64,000 nucleotides of DNA, from NCBI GenBank assembly GCA_040386075.1, contig JAZKGE010000056.1:32211-96210 (forward strand). Reading direction: 5' to 3'. A program made the position numbers and the translations under genes. The notes beneath the pieces are model-generated. The model was given only the letters and a program-made list of their open reading frames with translations. It had not been told where the DNA came from and searched no databases. This document shows positions 1 through 7,988 of the stretch, in pieces (the first letter of the stretch is position 1; every line of letters starts with the position of its first letter). This stretch comes from UBA4416 sp040386075 (GTDB taxonomy: Bacteria > Bacteroidota > Bacteroidia > B-17B0 > Aurantibacillaceae).

Positions 1-1
1 T

Positions 2-259
2 TACTATAACAGCGAAGCCCATACTAATCAAGTGTTTTTGCCTAAAGTTTCAAAAACAGATAAGCAACCTTTATATGTAGGCTTTTTTCATACAGGTGCT
101 TACCAAGAAGCATTAAGCGGATATGGCGGAACACAGCATTGTTTAGTACCTGCACCTAAACACGTTTTGATAGATAAAGATGAAGATGGCGAATTAACAA
201 CGAAATTATTTGCAAAAGAACAGAGCTATAAATCCATGTTGAAAATTTTAGGTTATTAA
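2..259 (+). CDS. speA: Biosynthetic arginine decarboxylase, C-terminal fragment (cut by window edge)
   Basis: The reading frame is open from the first bases and encodes YYNSEAHTNQVFLPK, then YVGFFHTGAYQEALSGYGG and QHCLVPAPKHVLID. This is the C-terminal barrel of the PLP-dependent biosynthetic arginine decarboxylase, which converts arginine to agmatine for polyamine synthesis in the cytoplasm. About 85 residues remain; the PLP domain lies outside the window. The GTG at 32 is an internal codon, not a start. The identification comes from remembered family sequence, and a diaminopimelate-decarboxylase-fold relative is the main alternative. Confidence 0.82.
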   Translation, partial: YYNSEAHTNQVFLPKVSKTDKQPLYVGFFHTGAYQEALSGYGGTQHCLVPAPKHVLIDKDEDGELTTKLFAKEQSYKSMLKILGY

Positions 260-309
260 TTTGTCGGTTTAAATCAAATGATTATCTTTCGATTTCTATT
301 ATTCATCTT

Positions 310-999
310 TTGACAACAACTAAACGAATACTTTTTACATTTTCTATTGCAACTTCTTTATGGATGCTTACATCCTGTGGTGGTTCTAAAAAAACAGAAA
401 ACTCTTTAACCGAAGGTTTAATTGAATACAGTGCAGAGGTGGTTGATCATTCACATCCAATGGCGGGTTTGGCACCAAGTACAGCTACCGTAAAATTCAA
501 AAATAATAAACTTCAGATCGAAATGAGCACAATGGGTATTTTTAATACCACATTTATCAGCGACCCTTCTAAGAAAACATTGAGTCAGATGGTAAAGTTC
601 ATGGATATAAAAAATGCCTGTATACAAACCGAAGCAGATCTGGTTGAAGAAAATAAAGGGTATGAACTGAAACTGGAAGAGGTAAAAGGAACAAAAAAAA
701 TTGCCGGTTATAATTGTAAAAAAGTAAAAGCAACCATGGCAAACGATCCTACAAATACTTTTGATGTGTATTATACAGATGAGCTAGGATTGGATAGCAT
801 CAATAATGTAGGACCGTACAAGCAGATAAAAGGAATGTTGATGCATTACCGTTTAAAAAAATTAGGATTGGAAATGTGTTTTACAGCTACTTCTGTTAAA
901 AAAGAAGAAATAAAAGATGATGCATTTGAAGTCCCGGCTTTCTATAAAATAGTGACGCGCCCCGAAATGGAAAAGCTATTTGAAGACATTCAGAAATAA
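310..999 (+). CDS. DUF4412-like lipoprotein
   Basis: A 229-residue envelope protein. The N-terminus is a lipoprotein signal peptide ending in the lipobox LTSC (Cys about residue 23), so it should be anchored in a membrane facing the periplasm. The middle contains KKIAGYNCKKVKATM and a later FDVYYTDELG segment, the same order of motifs as in the next gene (TIAGYECKKAIVTV, MDVWYSDKF), so the two are diverged paralogues of a DUF4412-type family. Function is unknown. No ATG or GTG gives a signal peptide: the start used is TTG at 310, and ATT codons at 292-301 are the only in-frame alternatives nearby. Confidence 0.7.
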   Translation: MTTTKRILFTFSIATSLWMLTSCGGSKKTENSLTEGLIEYSAEVVDHSHPMAGLAPSTATVKFKNNKLQIEMSTMGIFNTTFISDPSKKTLSQMVKFMDIKNACIQTEADLVEENKGYELKLEEVKGTKKIAGYNCKKVKATMANDPTNTFDVYYTDELGLDSINNVGPYKQIKGMLMHYRLKKLGLEMCFTATSVKKEEIKDDAFEVPAFYKIVTRPEMEKLFEDIQK

Positions 1000-1143
1000 G
1001 ATTGCGTGATCACATCACACGCCAAAATCAACTCATCAATTAAATTTACCATTTAGCATAATTTCACAGTTCGAAACTATGGATTTTGTAACTTGGCATA
1101 TCAATTGAAAACAAGCAGACACAATTATAAAATTAAACCAAAA

Positions 1144-1818
1144 ATGAAAAAATTATTCTCTACACTAGCTGTTGCTGCACTAACAGCTTTATCCTTAAAT
1201 GCACAAATTAAAGAAGGAACTATTACTTATAATATGACACTTCAAGGTTTATCTCCTGAGGAGGCGGCTATGATGGGTGATATGGAATCTGTTATGTCGT
1301 TTAAAACCGGAAAATCTTTAACAGAAGCTTCATCCATTATGGGTTCATCAACCTTTTTATTTGATGAAACGGGTATGCTGATGTTACAGGATCAAATGGG
1401 AAATAAAACTGGGATGAAACAAACCAAAGAAGAAATGGAAAAAGAAGCGGCAAAAGAAAAAACTGCTGATCCAAAAATTGAGTATACGGACGAAACTAAA
1501 ACCATTGCAGGTTACGAGTGTAAAAAAGCTATTGTAACAGTAGTTACTAAAGATAAAAAAGAAGAAAAAATGGACGTTTGGTATAGCGATAAATTTGAAA
1601 ATACTAATAAAGAAGGAAAAGGCCAGGGGCAAGATTTCAGAAAAGGTTTAAAAGGAATGCCTTTTGAGTATGGAATGTCTTTAGGTACATTGAAAATAAA
1701 ATTTGTTGCTAAATCCGTAAGTACAGACCCGGTTCCGGATTCAAAATTTGTATTATCTACCGAAGGATATAAAATGATGACGATGGACGAAATGAAATCT
1801 ATGCGTGGAGGAAAATAA
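1144..1818 (+). CDS. DUF4412 domain secreted protein
   Basis: A 224-residue exported protein. It starts at the ATG at 1144, which is followed directly by a signal peptide (KKLFSTLAVAALTALSLNAQ); an in-frame codon at 1093 would add 17 residues in front of the signal peptide and is rejected. The mature part begins EGTITYNMTLQGLSPEEAAMM, typical of DUF4412 proteins of Bacteroidota, and contains TIAGYECKKA and MDVWYSDKF. It is Met- and Lys-rich. The role is unknown and presumably periplasmic. It is followed by a strong terminator at 1838-1870. It probably shares ancestry with the lipoprotein gene just upstream. Confidence 0.75.
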   Translation: MKKLFSTLAVAALTALSLNAQIKEGTITYNMTLQGLSPEEAAMMGDMESVMSFKTGKSLTEASSIMGSSTFLFDETGMLMLQDQMGNKTGMKQTKEEMEKEAAKEKTADPKIEYTDETKTIAGYECKKAIVTVVTKDKKEEKMDVWYSDKFENTNKEGKGQGQDFRKGLKGMPFEYGMSLGTLKIKFVAKSVSTDPVPDSKFVLSTEGYKMMTMDEMKSMRGGK

Positions 1819-1837
1819 TAATTGATGGTTTTGATTA

Positions 1838-1870
1838 AAAAGGTCCGGTATCACACCGGACCTTTTTTGT
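1838..1870 (+). terminator. Rho-independent terminator after the DUF4412 gene
   Basis: Inverted arms AAGGTCCGGT and ACCGGACCTT flank a loop of about six bases and are followed by a T run. It sits 20 bp after the stop codon at 1818. The A run on the left also allows use on the minus strand. Confidence 0.85.
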
Positions 1871-1922
1871 TTTTATACTGTTCAAATGTGTTGATTTTTA
1901 TGGATAAATAATAGTTTGCCGA

Positions 1923-1953
1923 TTGGCTAATTAATACTATAAAGTTAACTTTG
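1923..1953 (+). promoter_or_regulatory. purL promoter (TTG - 20 bp - TAACTTTG)
   Basis: TTG at 1923-1925 and TAACTTTG at 1946-1953 match the -33/-7 promoter consensus of Bacteroidota (TTTG, TAnnTTTG) with a 20-bp spacer. The purL ATG at 1987 lies 33 bp downstream. Confidence 0.65.
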
Positions 1954-1986
1954 TACCTTCAAAAATCACTTACTAAATCACTACAT

Positions 1987-4900
1987 ATGATTCATTTCTT
2001 CGGAAACCAATCCAACACTGTTTTTGCTGTTCAAACACAAAAAGAAATATCATCAGAAGACATTCAAAAATTAAACTGGCTTTTTGGCGCTGCTCATAAA
2101 ATCGAAAAATCTGTATTAACGGATTTTTTTGTTGGCCCACGCGCCGCAATGATCACACCATGGAGTACCAACGCTGTAGAGATTACCCAAAACATGGGAA
2201 TAACAGGTGTTATCCGTATCGAAGAATTTGAAAAAGTAGCTTCTGATTTTAATGCGTTTGATCCAATGATTTCTCAAAAGTATAATGAGTTGAATCAGGA
2301 GATTTATACGATCAATATCAAACCGGAACCTATTCTTGATATTACTGATATTGCAGCTTATAACAAATCAGAAGGTTTGGCATTGAGCGGAGAAGAAGTT
2401 GAGTATCTGAATAACCTGTCAACTAAATTAGGCCGTAAATTAACCGACTCCGAGATCTTTGCTTTTTCGCAAGCTAATTCAGAACACTGTCGCCATAAAA
2501 TTTTCAATGGAACTTTTGTGATCGATGGAGAAACCAAACCAACATCACTTTTCAAACTCATTAAAAAAACTTCTGAAACGAATCCTAATGGTATTGTCTC
2601 TGCGTATAAAGATAATGTAGCTTTTATAAAAGGCCCCAAGGTTGTTCAGTTTGCACCAAAGACTTCAGACAAAGCAGATTTTTATGAAGAGAAAGAATTT
2701 GAGTCTGTTCTTTCTTTAAAAGCAGAAACACATAATTTCCCAACTACCGTTGAGCCTTTTAATGGTGCGGCAACTGGTTCGGGTGGAGAGATACGAGATC
2801 GCTTAGCCGGCGGACAAGGCTCGCTACCATTGGCAGGAACAGCAGTCTATATGACCTCTTATTCGAGATTAGAAGATGGGAGAGAGTGGGAAGCAGGAAT
2901 GAAGGAACGCAAATGGTTGTATCAAACACCCATGGACATTTTGATCAAAGCTTCTAACGGCGCTTCCGATTTTGGAAATAAATTTGGACAGCCATTGATT
3001 ACCGGTTCAATATTAACGTTTGAACATGAAGAAAATAATCGAAAAATTGGTTATGATAAAGTGATCATGCAGGCAGGAGGAATTGGTTACGGAAAATTAA
3101 ATCAGGCCATTAAAAAAGTACCATACAAAGGAAATAAAATTGTTATTTTGGGTGGAGAAAATTATCGCATCGGGATGGGTGGAGCAGCAGTGTCATCAGC
3201 TGATACAGGTGCCTTTGGATCCGGTATTGAATTAAATGCGATACAACGTTCTAATCCCGAAATGCAAAAGCGTGCAGCGAATGCCATTCGTGGTTTGGTT
3301 GAAAGTGATGAGAATCCGATTATTTCTATTCACGATCATGGTGCAGGTGGGCATTTGAACTGTTTATCAGAATTAGTAGAAGCAACCGGTGGTTTAATTG
3401 ATCTTGATAAATTGCCTGTAGGCGACCCAACTTTATCAGCTAAAGAAATTATTGGTAATGAATCACAGGAACGTATGGGTTTAGTGATTGATGAAAAAGA
3501 TATAGATATCTTACAACGTATTGCTGACCGTGAGCGTTCGCCAATGTACCAGGTAGGAGATGTAACAGATGATCACCGTTTTACGTTCGAATCAAAAACC
3601 ACTAAATTAAAACCGATGGATTATGCGTTGGAAGACTTCTTTGGAAGTTCTCCAAAAACCATCATGACAGATAAAATCGTACAAAGAAATTATAGTGAGT
3701 TAACGTACTCTGCTGAAAACATTCCTTCATACTTAAATCAGGTATTGCAATTAGAGGCGGTTGCCTGTAAGGATTGGTTGACCAATAAAGTGGATCGGTG
3801 TGTTGGCGGACGGGTTGCCAAACAACAATGTGCAGGCCCTTTACAGTTGCCATTGAATAATGTAGGTGTAATGGCTTTGGATTATAAAGGCAAAGAAGGT
3901 ATTGCTACAACGATCGGGCATTCATCTATTGCAGCGTTAATTGATCCGGTTGCTGGTTCCAGAAATGCTATTGCCGAATCTTTATCAAATTTAGTTTGGG
4001 CACCATTAAAGGATAATTTACAGTCGGTTTCTTTATCTGCTAACTGGATGTGGGCTTGTAAGAATGAAGGCGAAGACGCCCGTTTATATGCAGCAGTAAA
4101 AGGTTGTTCGGATTTTGCTATTGAGTTAGGGATCAATATTCCAACGGGAAAAGATTCTTTATCGATGAAACAAAAATACCCGAACGATGAGGTGATTGCT
4201 CCGGGAACAGTGATCATTTCGGCAGCCGGAAATTGCAATGATATTACGAAGGTTGTTGAACCTGTATTGAAACGAAACGGCGGAAATATTTACTATTTAA
4301 ATCTATCACAGGATACTTTCAAATTAGGCGGCTCTTCATTTGCACAGGTATTAAATAAAATTGGTACCGAAGTTCCAACAATTAAAAATGGCGTTTACTT
4401 TAAAAAAGCATTCAATACATTACAGGAGCTTATCAAAGCTGGCAAAATTAAAGCGGGACATGATGTTGGTAGTGGCGGATTAGTTACTACTTTATTAGAA
4501 CTATGTTTTGCAGATGTAAGCCTGGGTGCAAATTACGATCTAACTTCTTTAAAAGAAAGCGATACCGTTAAGGCATTATTCAATGAGAACATTGCTGTTG
4601 TTTTTCAGGCAGATGCTTCGGTTGAATCTGTATTTAAACAAAACGGTATTGAAATTTTTAATATTGGCTCAACAGCAGAAGGCAGTTGGGTTTTTATTAA
4701 AAATAATGCTGATGAATTTAGTTTTAACATAACTGAAACAAGAGACACATGGTACAAAACATCTTTCCTGTTAGATTCAAAACAATCTAAAAATGGGATG
4801 GCTCAGGAACGTTATAGTAATTATAAGAATCAACCTTTGCAATTTACTTTCCCAGCCCACTTTACCGGTAAAATGCCTGTCACTTCGAGCGAAGTCGAGA

Positions 4901-5646
4901 AGCGTCCTAAGGCTGCAATTATCAGAGAAAAAGGATCTAACTCCGAACGTGAAATGGCGAATGCGATGTTCCTGGCAGGTTTTGATGTAAAAGATATTCA
5001 CATGACAGATCTGATCTCAGGAAGAGAAAACCTGGAAGATATTCAGTTCATTGGTGCAGTTGGTGGGTTCTCTAATTCAGATGTGTTAGGTTCTGCCAAA
5101 GGTTGGGCCGGCGCATTTTTATATAATGAAAAAGCAAATACAGCTTTAAAGAATTTCTTTAAACGCGAAGATACTTTATCAGTAGGTATTTGTAATGGAT
5201 GCCAGTTGTTCATGGAATTAGAATTAATTAACCCTGAGCATGATGTTCACGGGAAAATGGCACATAATGCGTCCCAAAAACATGAGAGTGGATTTACGTC
5301 CGTGAAAGTTCAGAAAAATAATTCGGTAATGCTTTCTACTTTAGAAGGGGCAACCTTAGGCGTTTGGATTTCGCATGGTGAAGGGAAATTCAAATTACCT
5401 TCTGCCGAAGATAAATATAACGTGGTAGCAAAATATGCCTACGAAGGTTACCCTGCTAATCCAAATGGTTCAGACTTTAATACAGCAATGATGTGCGATA
5501 AAACAGGGCGGCATTTAGTTACCATGCCGCACATCGAGCGTTCTACTTTCCCCTGGAACTGGGCAAATTATCCTGATCAAAAAGACGAAGTATCTCCATG
5601 GCTGGAAGCTTTTGTGAATGCCAGAAAGTGGGTAGAGAAAAAATAG
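1987..5646 (+). CDS. purL: Phosphoribosylformylglycinamidine synthase (single-chain PurL)
   Basis: A 1219-residue cytoplasmic enzyme of purine synthesis: FGAR + glutamine + ATP to FGAM. Two AIR-synthase-like halves are followed by a C-terminal glutamine amidotransferase domain. The nucleophile is the Cys of VGICNGCQLF (about residue 1069), with His and Glu in PHIER (about 1182-1184). ETHNFPTTVEPFNGAATG and SEHCRHKIFNG are family motifs. Length fits the long single-chain type. The ATG at 1987 is chosen; an in-frame TTG at 1951 overlaps the promoter box and is rejected. A dispersed palindromic repeat occupies about residues 964-973, in the linker just before the amidotransferase domain, with the frame kept. 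Confidence 0.97.
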   Translation: MIHFFGNQSNTVFAVQTQKEISSEDIQKLNWLFGAAHKIEKSVLTDFFVGPRAAMITPWSTNAVEITQNMGITGVIRIEEFEKVASDFNAFDPMISQKYNELNQEIYTINIKPEPILDITDIAAYNKSEGLALSGEEVEYLNNLSTKLGRKLTDSEIFAFSQANSEHCRHKIFNGTFVIDGETKPTSLFKLIKKTSETNPNGIVSAYKDNVAFIKGPKVVQFAPKTSDKADFYEEKEFESVLSLKAETHNFPTTVEPFNGAATGSGGEIRDRLAGGQGSLPLAGTAVYMTSYSRLEDGREWEAGMKERKWLYQTPMDILIKASNGASDFGNKFGQPLITGSILTFEHEENNRKIGYDKVIMQAGGIGYGKLNQAIKKVPYKGNKIVILGGENYRIGMGGAAVSSADTGAFGSGIELNAIQRSNPEMQKRAANAIRGLVESDENPIISIHDHGAGGHLNCLSELVEATGGLIDLDKLPVGDPTLSAKEIIGNESQERMGLVIDEKDIDILQRIADRERSPMYQVGDVTDDHRFTFESKTTKLKPMDYALEDFFGSSPKTIMTDKIVQRNYSELTYSAENIPSYLNQVLQLEAVACKDWLTNKVDRCVGGRVAKQQCAGPLQLPLNNVGVMALDYKGKEGIATTIGHSSIAALIDPVAGSRNAIAESLSNLVWAPLKDNLQSVSLSANWMWACKNEGEDARLYAAVKGCSDFAIELGINIPTGKDSLSMKQKYPNDEVIAPGTVIISAAGNCNDITKVVEPVLKRNGGNIYYLNLSQDTFKLGGSSFAQVLNKIGTEVPTIKNGVYFKKAFNTLQELIKAGKIKAGHDVGSGGLVTTLLELCFADVSLGANYDLTSLKESDTVKALFNENIAVVFQADASVESVFKQNGIEIFNIGSTAEGSWVFIKNNADEFSFNITETRDTWYKTSFLLDSKQSKNGMAQERYSNYKNQPLQFTFPAHFTGKMPVTSSEVEKRPKAAIIREKGSNSEREMANAMFLAGFDVKDIHMTDLISGRENLEDIQFIGAVGGFSNSDVLGSAKGWAGAFLYNEKANTALKNFFKREDTLSVGICNGCQLFMELELINPEHDVHGKMAHNASQKHESGFTSVKVQKNNSVMLSTLEGATLGVWISHGEGKFKLPSAEDKYNVVAKYAYEGYPANPNGSDFNTAMMCDKTGRHLVTMPHIERSTFPWNWANYPDQKDEVSPWLEAFVNARKWVEKK
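4878..4904 (+). repeat. Dispersed palindromic repeat (family A) inside the purL coding sequence
   Basis: These 27 bases contain ACTTCGAGCGAAGTCGAGAA and equal, base for base, the reverse complement of the intergenic copy at 57067-57093. Copies with one or two changes occur between genes at 29877, 36291, 51508 and 19768. Here it is read in frame as part of ...PVTSSEVEKRPKAA..., between the synthetase and amidotransferase domains of PurL. Confidence 0.85.
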
Positions 5647-5648
5647 AA

Positions 5649-5737
5649 CGTCATTGCGAGCGATAGAGAAGCAATCTCACACGATGTAATTATTTCTCTA
5701 TATATGAGATTACTTCGGACTAAGGCCCTCATAATGA
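5649..5737. repeat. Dispersed inverted repeat (family C)
   Basis: The stretch begins CGTCATTGCGAGCGATAGAG with GCAATCTC, and ends with GAGATTACTTCGG and CTCATAATGA. The two ends are imperfect inverted copies of each other. It starts 3 bp after the purL stop and lies between convergent genes, where it could act as a transcript-end hairpin. A smaller relative with the CGTCATTGC core lies at 17121-17153. Confidence 0.6.
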
Positions 5738-5738
5738 A

Positions 5739-6023
5739 TTATTTCTTTTTCTTCTTACTCTTATTAGGAGGTCTGTTTCCCGTTTGATTTTGCCGAGGTG
5801 TAATATCCGGACTTTGTCCTTTTAAAAATGTTGTGTCGGGCCTGATATTATTGTTTACATCACCACGATCTACTGGATTGGTTGTTACAGTTGACGGCTG
5901 AGGTGGGTAGGTAGTGTGTTGTATTGGAACGCCATTATTAATGGGATCGGGGGTGGCTGTATTAGTTTGGGAAAAAGATAAAGCTGAAATAAGACTGAAT
6001 GCTAAGAACAGAGTAGTTTTCAT
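5739..6023 (-). CDS. Small secreted Pro/Thr/Asn-rich protein
   Basis: 94 residues: a clear signal peptide (MKTTLFLAFSLISALSFSQ), then a low-complexity mature part rich in Pro, Thr and Asn, ending in a run of lysines (KSKKKKK). No domain is recognisable. The start at 6023 is supported by the signal peptide. The start codon lies at the edge of a 15-bp inverted repeat (6022-6062). It is probably an exported, unfolded or wall-associated small protein; function unknown. Confidence 0.6.
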   Translation of the reverse strand: MKTTLFLAFSLISALSFSQTNTATPDPINNGVPIQHTTYPPQPSTVTTNPVDRGDVNNNIRPDTTFLKGQSPDITPRQNQTGNRPPNKSKKKKK

Positions 6024-6062
6024 TATGAAGAGTTTAAAATAATACTATAAACTCTTCATAAT
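6022..6062 (-). promoter_or_regulatory. 15-bp perfect inverted repeat at the start of the 94-aa secreted protein gene
   Basis: ATTATGAAGAGTTTA at 6022-6036 and its exact complement TAAACTCTTCATAAT at 6048-6062 are separated by 11 bp. The first arm overlaps the start codon of the gene ending at 5739. It may be an operator or an mRNA hairpin that covers the start; there is no T run, so it is not a terminator. Confidence 0.5.
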
Positions 6063-6113
6063 TTATGCCAGCTAAAAACCGTTATCCTTTCCTTTATTAA
6101 TAAAGAAATTGAC

Positions 6114-6965
6114 CTAATAATTCCACAGATCATGTTCCCAGGTAAATATATTCATCTTTATTTTATCAGATTCCACCAGAGCATCAATACCTTTTTGATA
6201 CTGGTCAATAAAACGATCATACACATTTGATTCTTTGACGATCACACTGGAGAATTGTCGTTTCCAGAAAATGTCATCCAAACTTCTTCGCTCTGCATCA
6301 TTCTTAAAATTATACACATCATTGCGGGCAAAGTAGGGGCGACAGGCCGGAAAATAAACCCAATATACTTCTCTGTAATAATCACGCTCTGCGTTATATT
6401 CATAGGCAGCCAAACCAATAATACGAACTTCCAGGCTCGATTTCTGCCGGTCAAAGAACCAATCTTCTTTTACTCTGAACTTCAAAATGCGTTCGTAAAT
6501 GCTTGTAGAGTCATAAACAGGAACCCTTTCCGTAGTTTCATTTCCAAGAGGGTCATACGTAGTAGTTTCAACAGTGTCTATCTTCACTATTCTTTTTTTG
6601 AATTCAGAAGATTCATACGGGATTAAAAATTCATCGTCCTTAAAGGCTACAATGTTCCCATTTAAAATTTGCCGGGTTATGGTTTGAAATAAAGAAGTAC
6701 GACATGCATTATATTCTAAGGGATAATATAAAGGTTGGTTTTGTTTTTCCCGCATGTCAATATCCCGCCAAACTCTTTTCTCCCATGATACATCACATTC
6801 TCTAAGACTGGTGTACTGTATGGCTCGTCTGCTGCCTATGTTCTCTTTATTATAAACGCCACAAGGGTCGGAGTTGCCGTATGGTCCCGGGTGAAAAGTG
6901 TCCTGAGCTTTTAAATTATTTGCTATTAGTGTAATGACAAATAAAAGAATTTTGATGGATCTCAT
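6114..6965 (-). CDS. gldN: GldN/PorN-family protein (type IX secretion / gliding)
   Basis: 283 residues with a signal peptide (cleavage near NLKAQ). The sequence shows the GldN pattern: YPLEYNACRTSLFQTI, FRVKEDWFFDRQKSSLEVRI, IGLAAYEYN, VYWVYFPACRPYFARNDVYN and SLDDIFWKRQFSS. GldN is a periplasmic part of the type IX secretion core, forming a ring with the lipoprotein GldK. It normally ends a gldKLMN operon, but here neither neighbour is gldM, gldL or gldK, so this is probably a separate paralogue (as GldO is in flavobacteria) or a relocated copy. Membership of the family is clear; whether it is the main secretion component is not. Confidence 0.85.
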   Translation of the reverse strand: MRSIKILLFVITLIANNLKAQDTFHPGPYGNSDPCGVYNKENIGSRRAIQYTSLRECDVSWEKRVWRDIDMREKQNQPLYYPLEYNACRTSLFQTITRQILNGNIVAFKDDEFLIPYESSEFKKRIVKIDTVETTTYDPLGNETTERVPVYDSTSIYERILKFRVKEDWFFDRQKSSLEVRIIGLAAYEYNAERDYYREVYWVYFPACRPYFARNDVYNFKNDAERRSLDDIFWKRQFSSVIVKESNVYDRFIDQYQKGIDALVESDKIKMNIFTWEHDLWNY

Positions 6966-7034
6966 GATTCATAAGTTTAGTGGTTTACAACTATAACTTA
7001 TTTGAGTCTTAAAAGATACGAAGTAAATGTGAAC

Positions 7035-7982
7035 CTATTTTTTACCTTTCTTTTTGTAGGTAACTGTTGCCGAAATAAAAGTAAGATTGATCAAAGGGAT
7101 CTTTATCCATTCATCTACGATGCTTTCACGAATCAGTAGATCTGTAGAGCCAAACATAGCGGGTTTTGCGCCAATGTTCATTTGCGAGTTAGATGCATAT
7201 ATGCATTCCAAAGCAATAATGAAATCATCAGTTACCTGTATATTTTGTTTCGATACATCAATATCATGCACTTCGTTTTTACCAATTGTTTTTACAATGA
7301 TCGGTTCTTTTAGCTCGTTGTTCGAATTCACTAATTTTACCATGCCAATAGGAGTCAGTACGCGCTTTACGGTTTTGCCTTCCGAATAAATGTTGATACG
7401 GTAAATGGCAGTATCATTTGCACCTAAGCAGGTTTTGAATTGAATTTTATCAATAAAAGTTTGCTGCCCTTTTTTGATGGAAATTTTATTACCTACTTCA
7501 ATGCCGGCTGATTTTTCACTAATGCCCTTTTCTTTGTATTTTCTAACAGATGCTGTATCTTTTTGTTTTAACCCGCTTAATTCAACACACTCCAGATCAG
7601 CAACGTTTGTGGTACCTAATACTTTTGTTTCGTATTCATTTGGTCGTACAGTAGTTGTTGCTAATTCATACACAGCTTCAGTAACAATGATAGGTAAATT
7701 TGCAAGGCATGTTTTTTTAAGGTCGCTCACACTCATTACTAAAGGATAGTAACCAATGGAGGTGATCTGTAAAGTATCCGTTTCTTTTTCGGAAGTGATC
7801 CTGAATTTGAAATTACCCAGATCATCTGTAACAATACCAAAGGCTTTGGCAGGAATGCCAACGTTTACATACGGTACGCCTTTTTGATCTTTATCTTTGA
7901 TAACACAGTTTAGATCCTGCGCAAAAGAATTGGTTGTTAGTAAACTTAAAAAAGCCAGGTATAAAACAATAGATCTGATCAT
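7035..7982 (-). CDS. Carboxypeptidase-regulatory-like (beta-sandwich) secreted protein
   Basis: 315 residues with a signal peptide ending near SFAQ. Residues about 24-95 form a CarboxypepD_reg-like domain (VIKDKDQKGVPYVNVGI, GIVTDDLGNFKF, DTLQITSIGYYP), the Ig-like fold found at the N-termini of TonB-dependent receptors and other envelope proteins of this phylum. The C-terminal two thirds (INIYSEGKTVKRVL, VTDDFIIALECIY) look like a second beta-rich domain that I cannot name. The stop of der lies 6 bp beyond its start, so der is immediately upstream and the two may be cotranscribed. Confidence 0.65.
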   Translation of the reverse strand: MIRSIVLYLAFLSLLTTNSFAQDLNCVIKDKDQKGVPYVNVGIPAKAFGIVTDDLGNFKFRITSEKETDTLQITSIGYYPLVMSVSDLKKTCLANLPIIVTEAVYELATTTVRPNEYETKVLGTTNVADLECVELSGLKQKDTASVRKYKEKGISEKSAGIEVGNKISIKKGQQTFIDKIQFKTCLGANDTAIYRINIYSEGKTVKRVLTPIGMVKLVNSNNELKEPIIVKTIGKNEVHDIDVSKQNIQVTDDFIIALECIYASNSQMNIGAKPAMFGSTDLLIRESIVDEWIKIPLINLTFISATVTYKKKGKK

Positions 7983-7988
7983 AAAAAA

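Noticed and set aside
4793..4990. 65-codon frame within purL overlapping the repeat
   Set aside because: Alternative frame of a gene with clear family match through this region.
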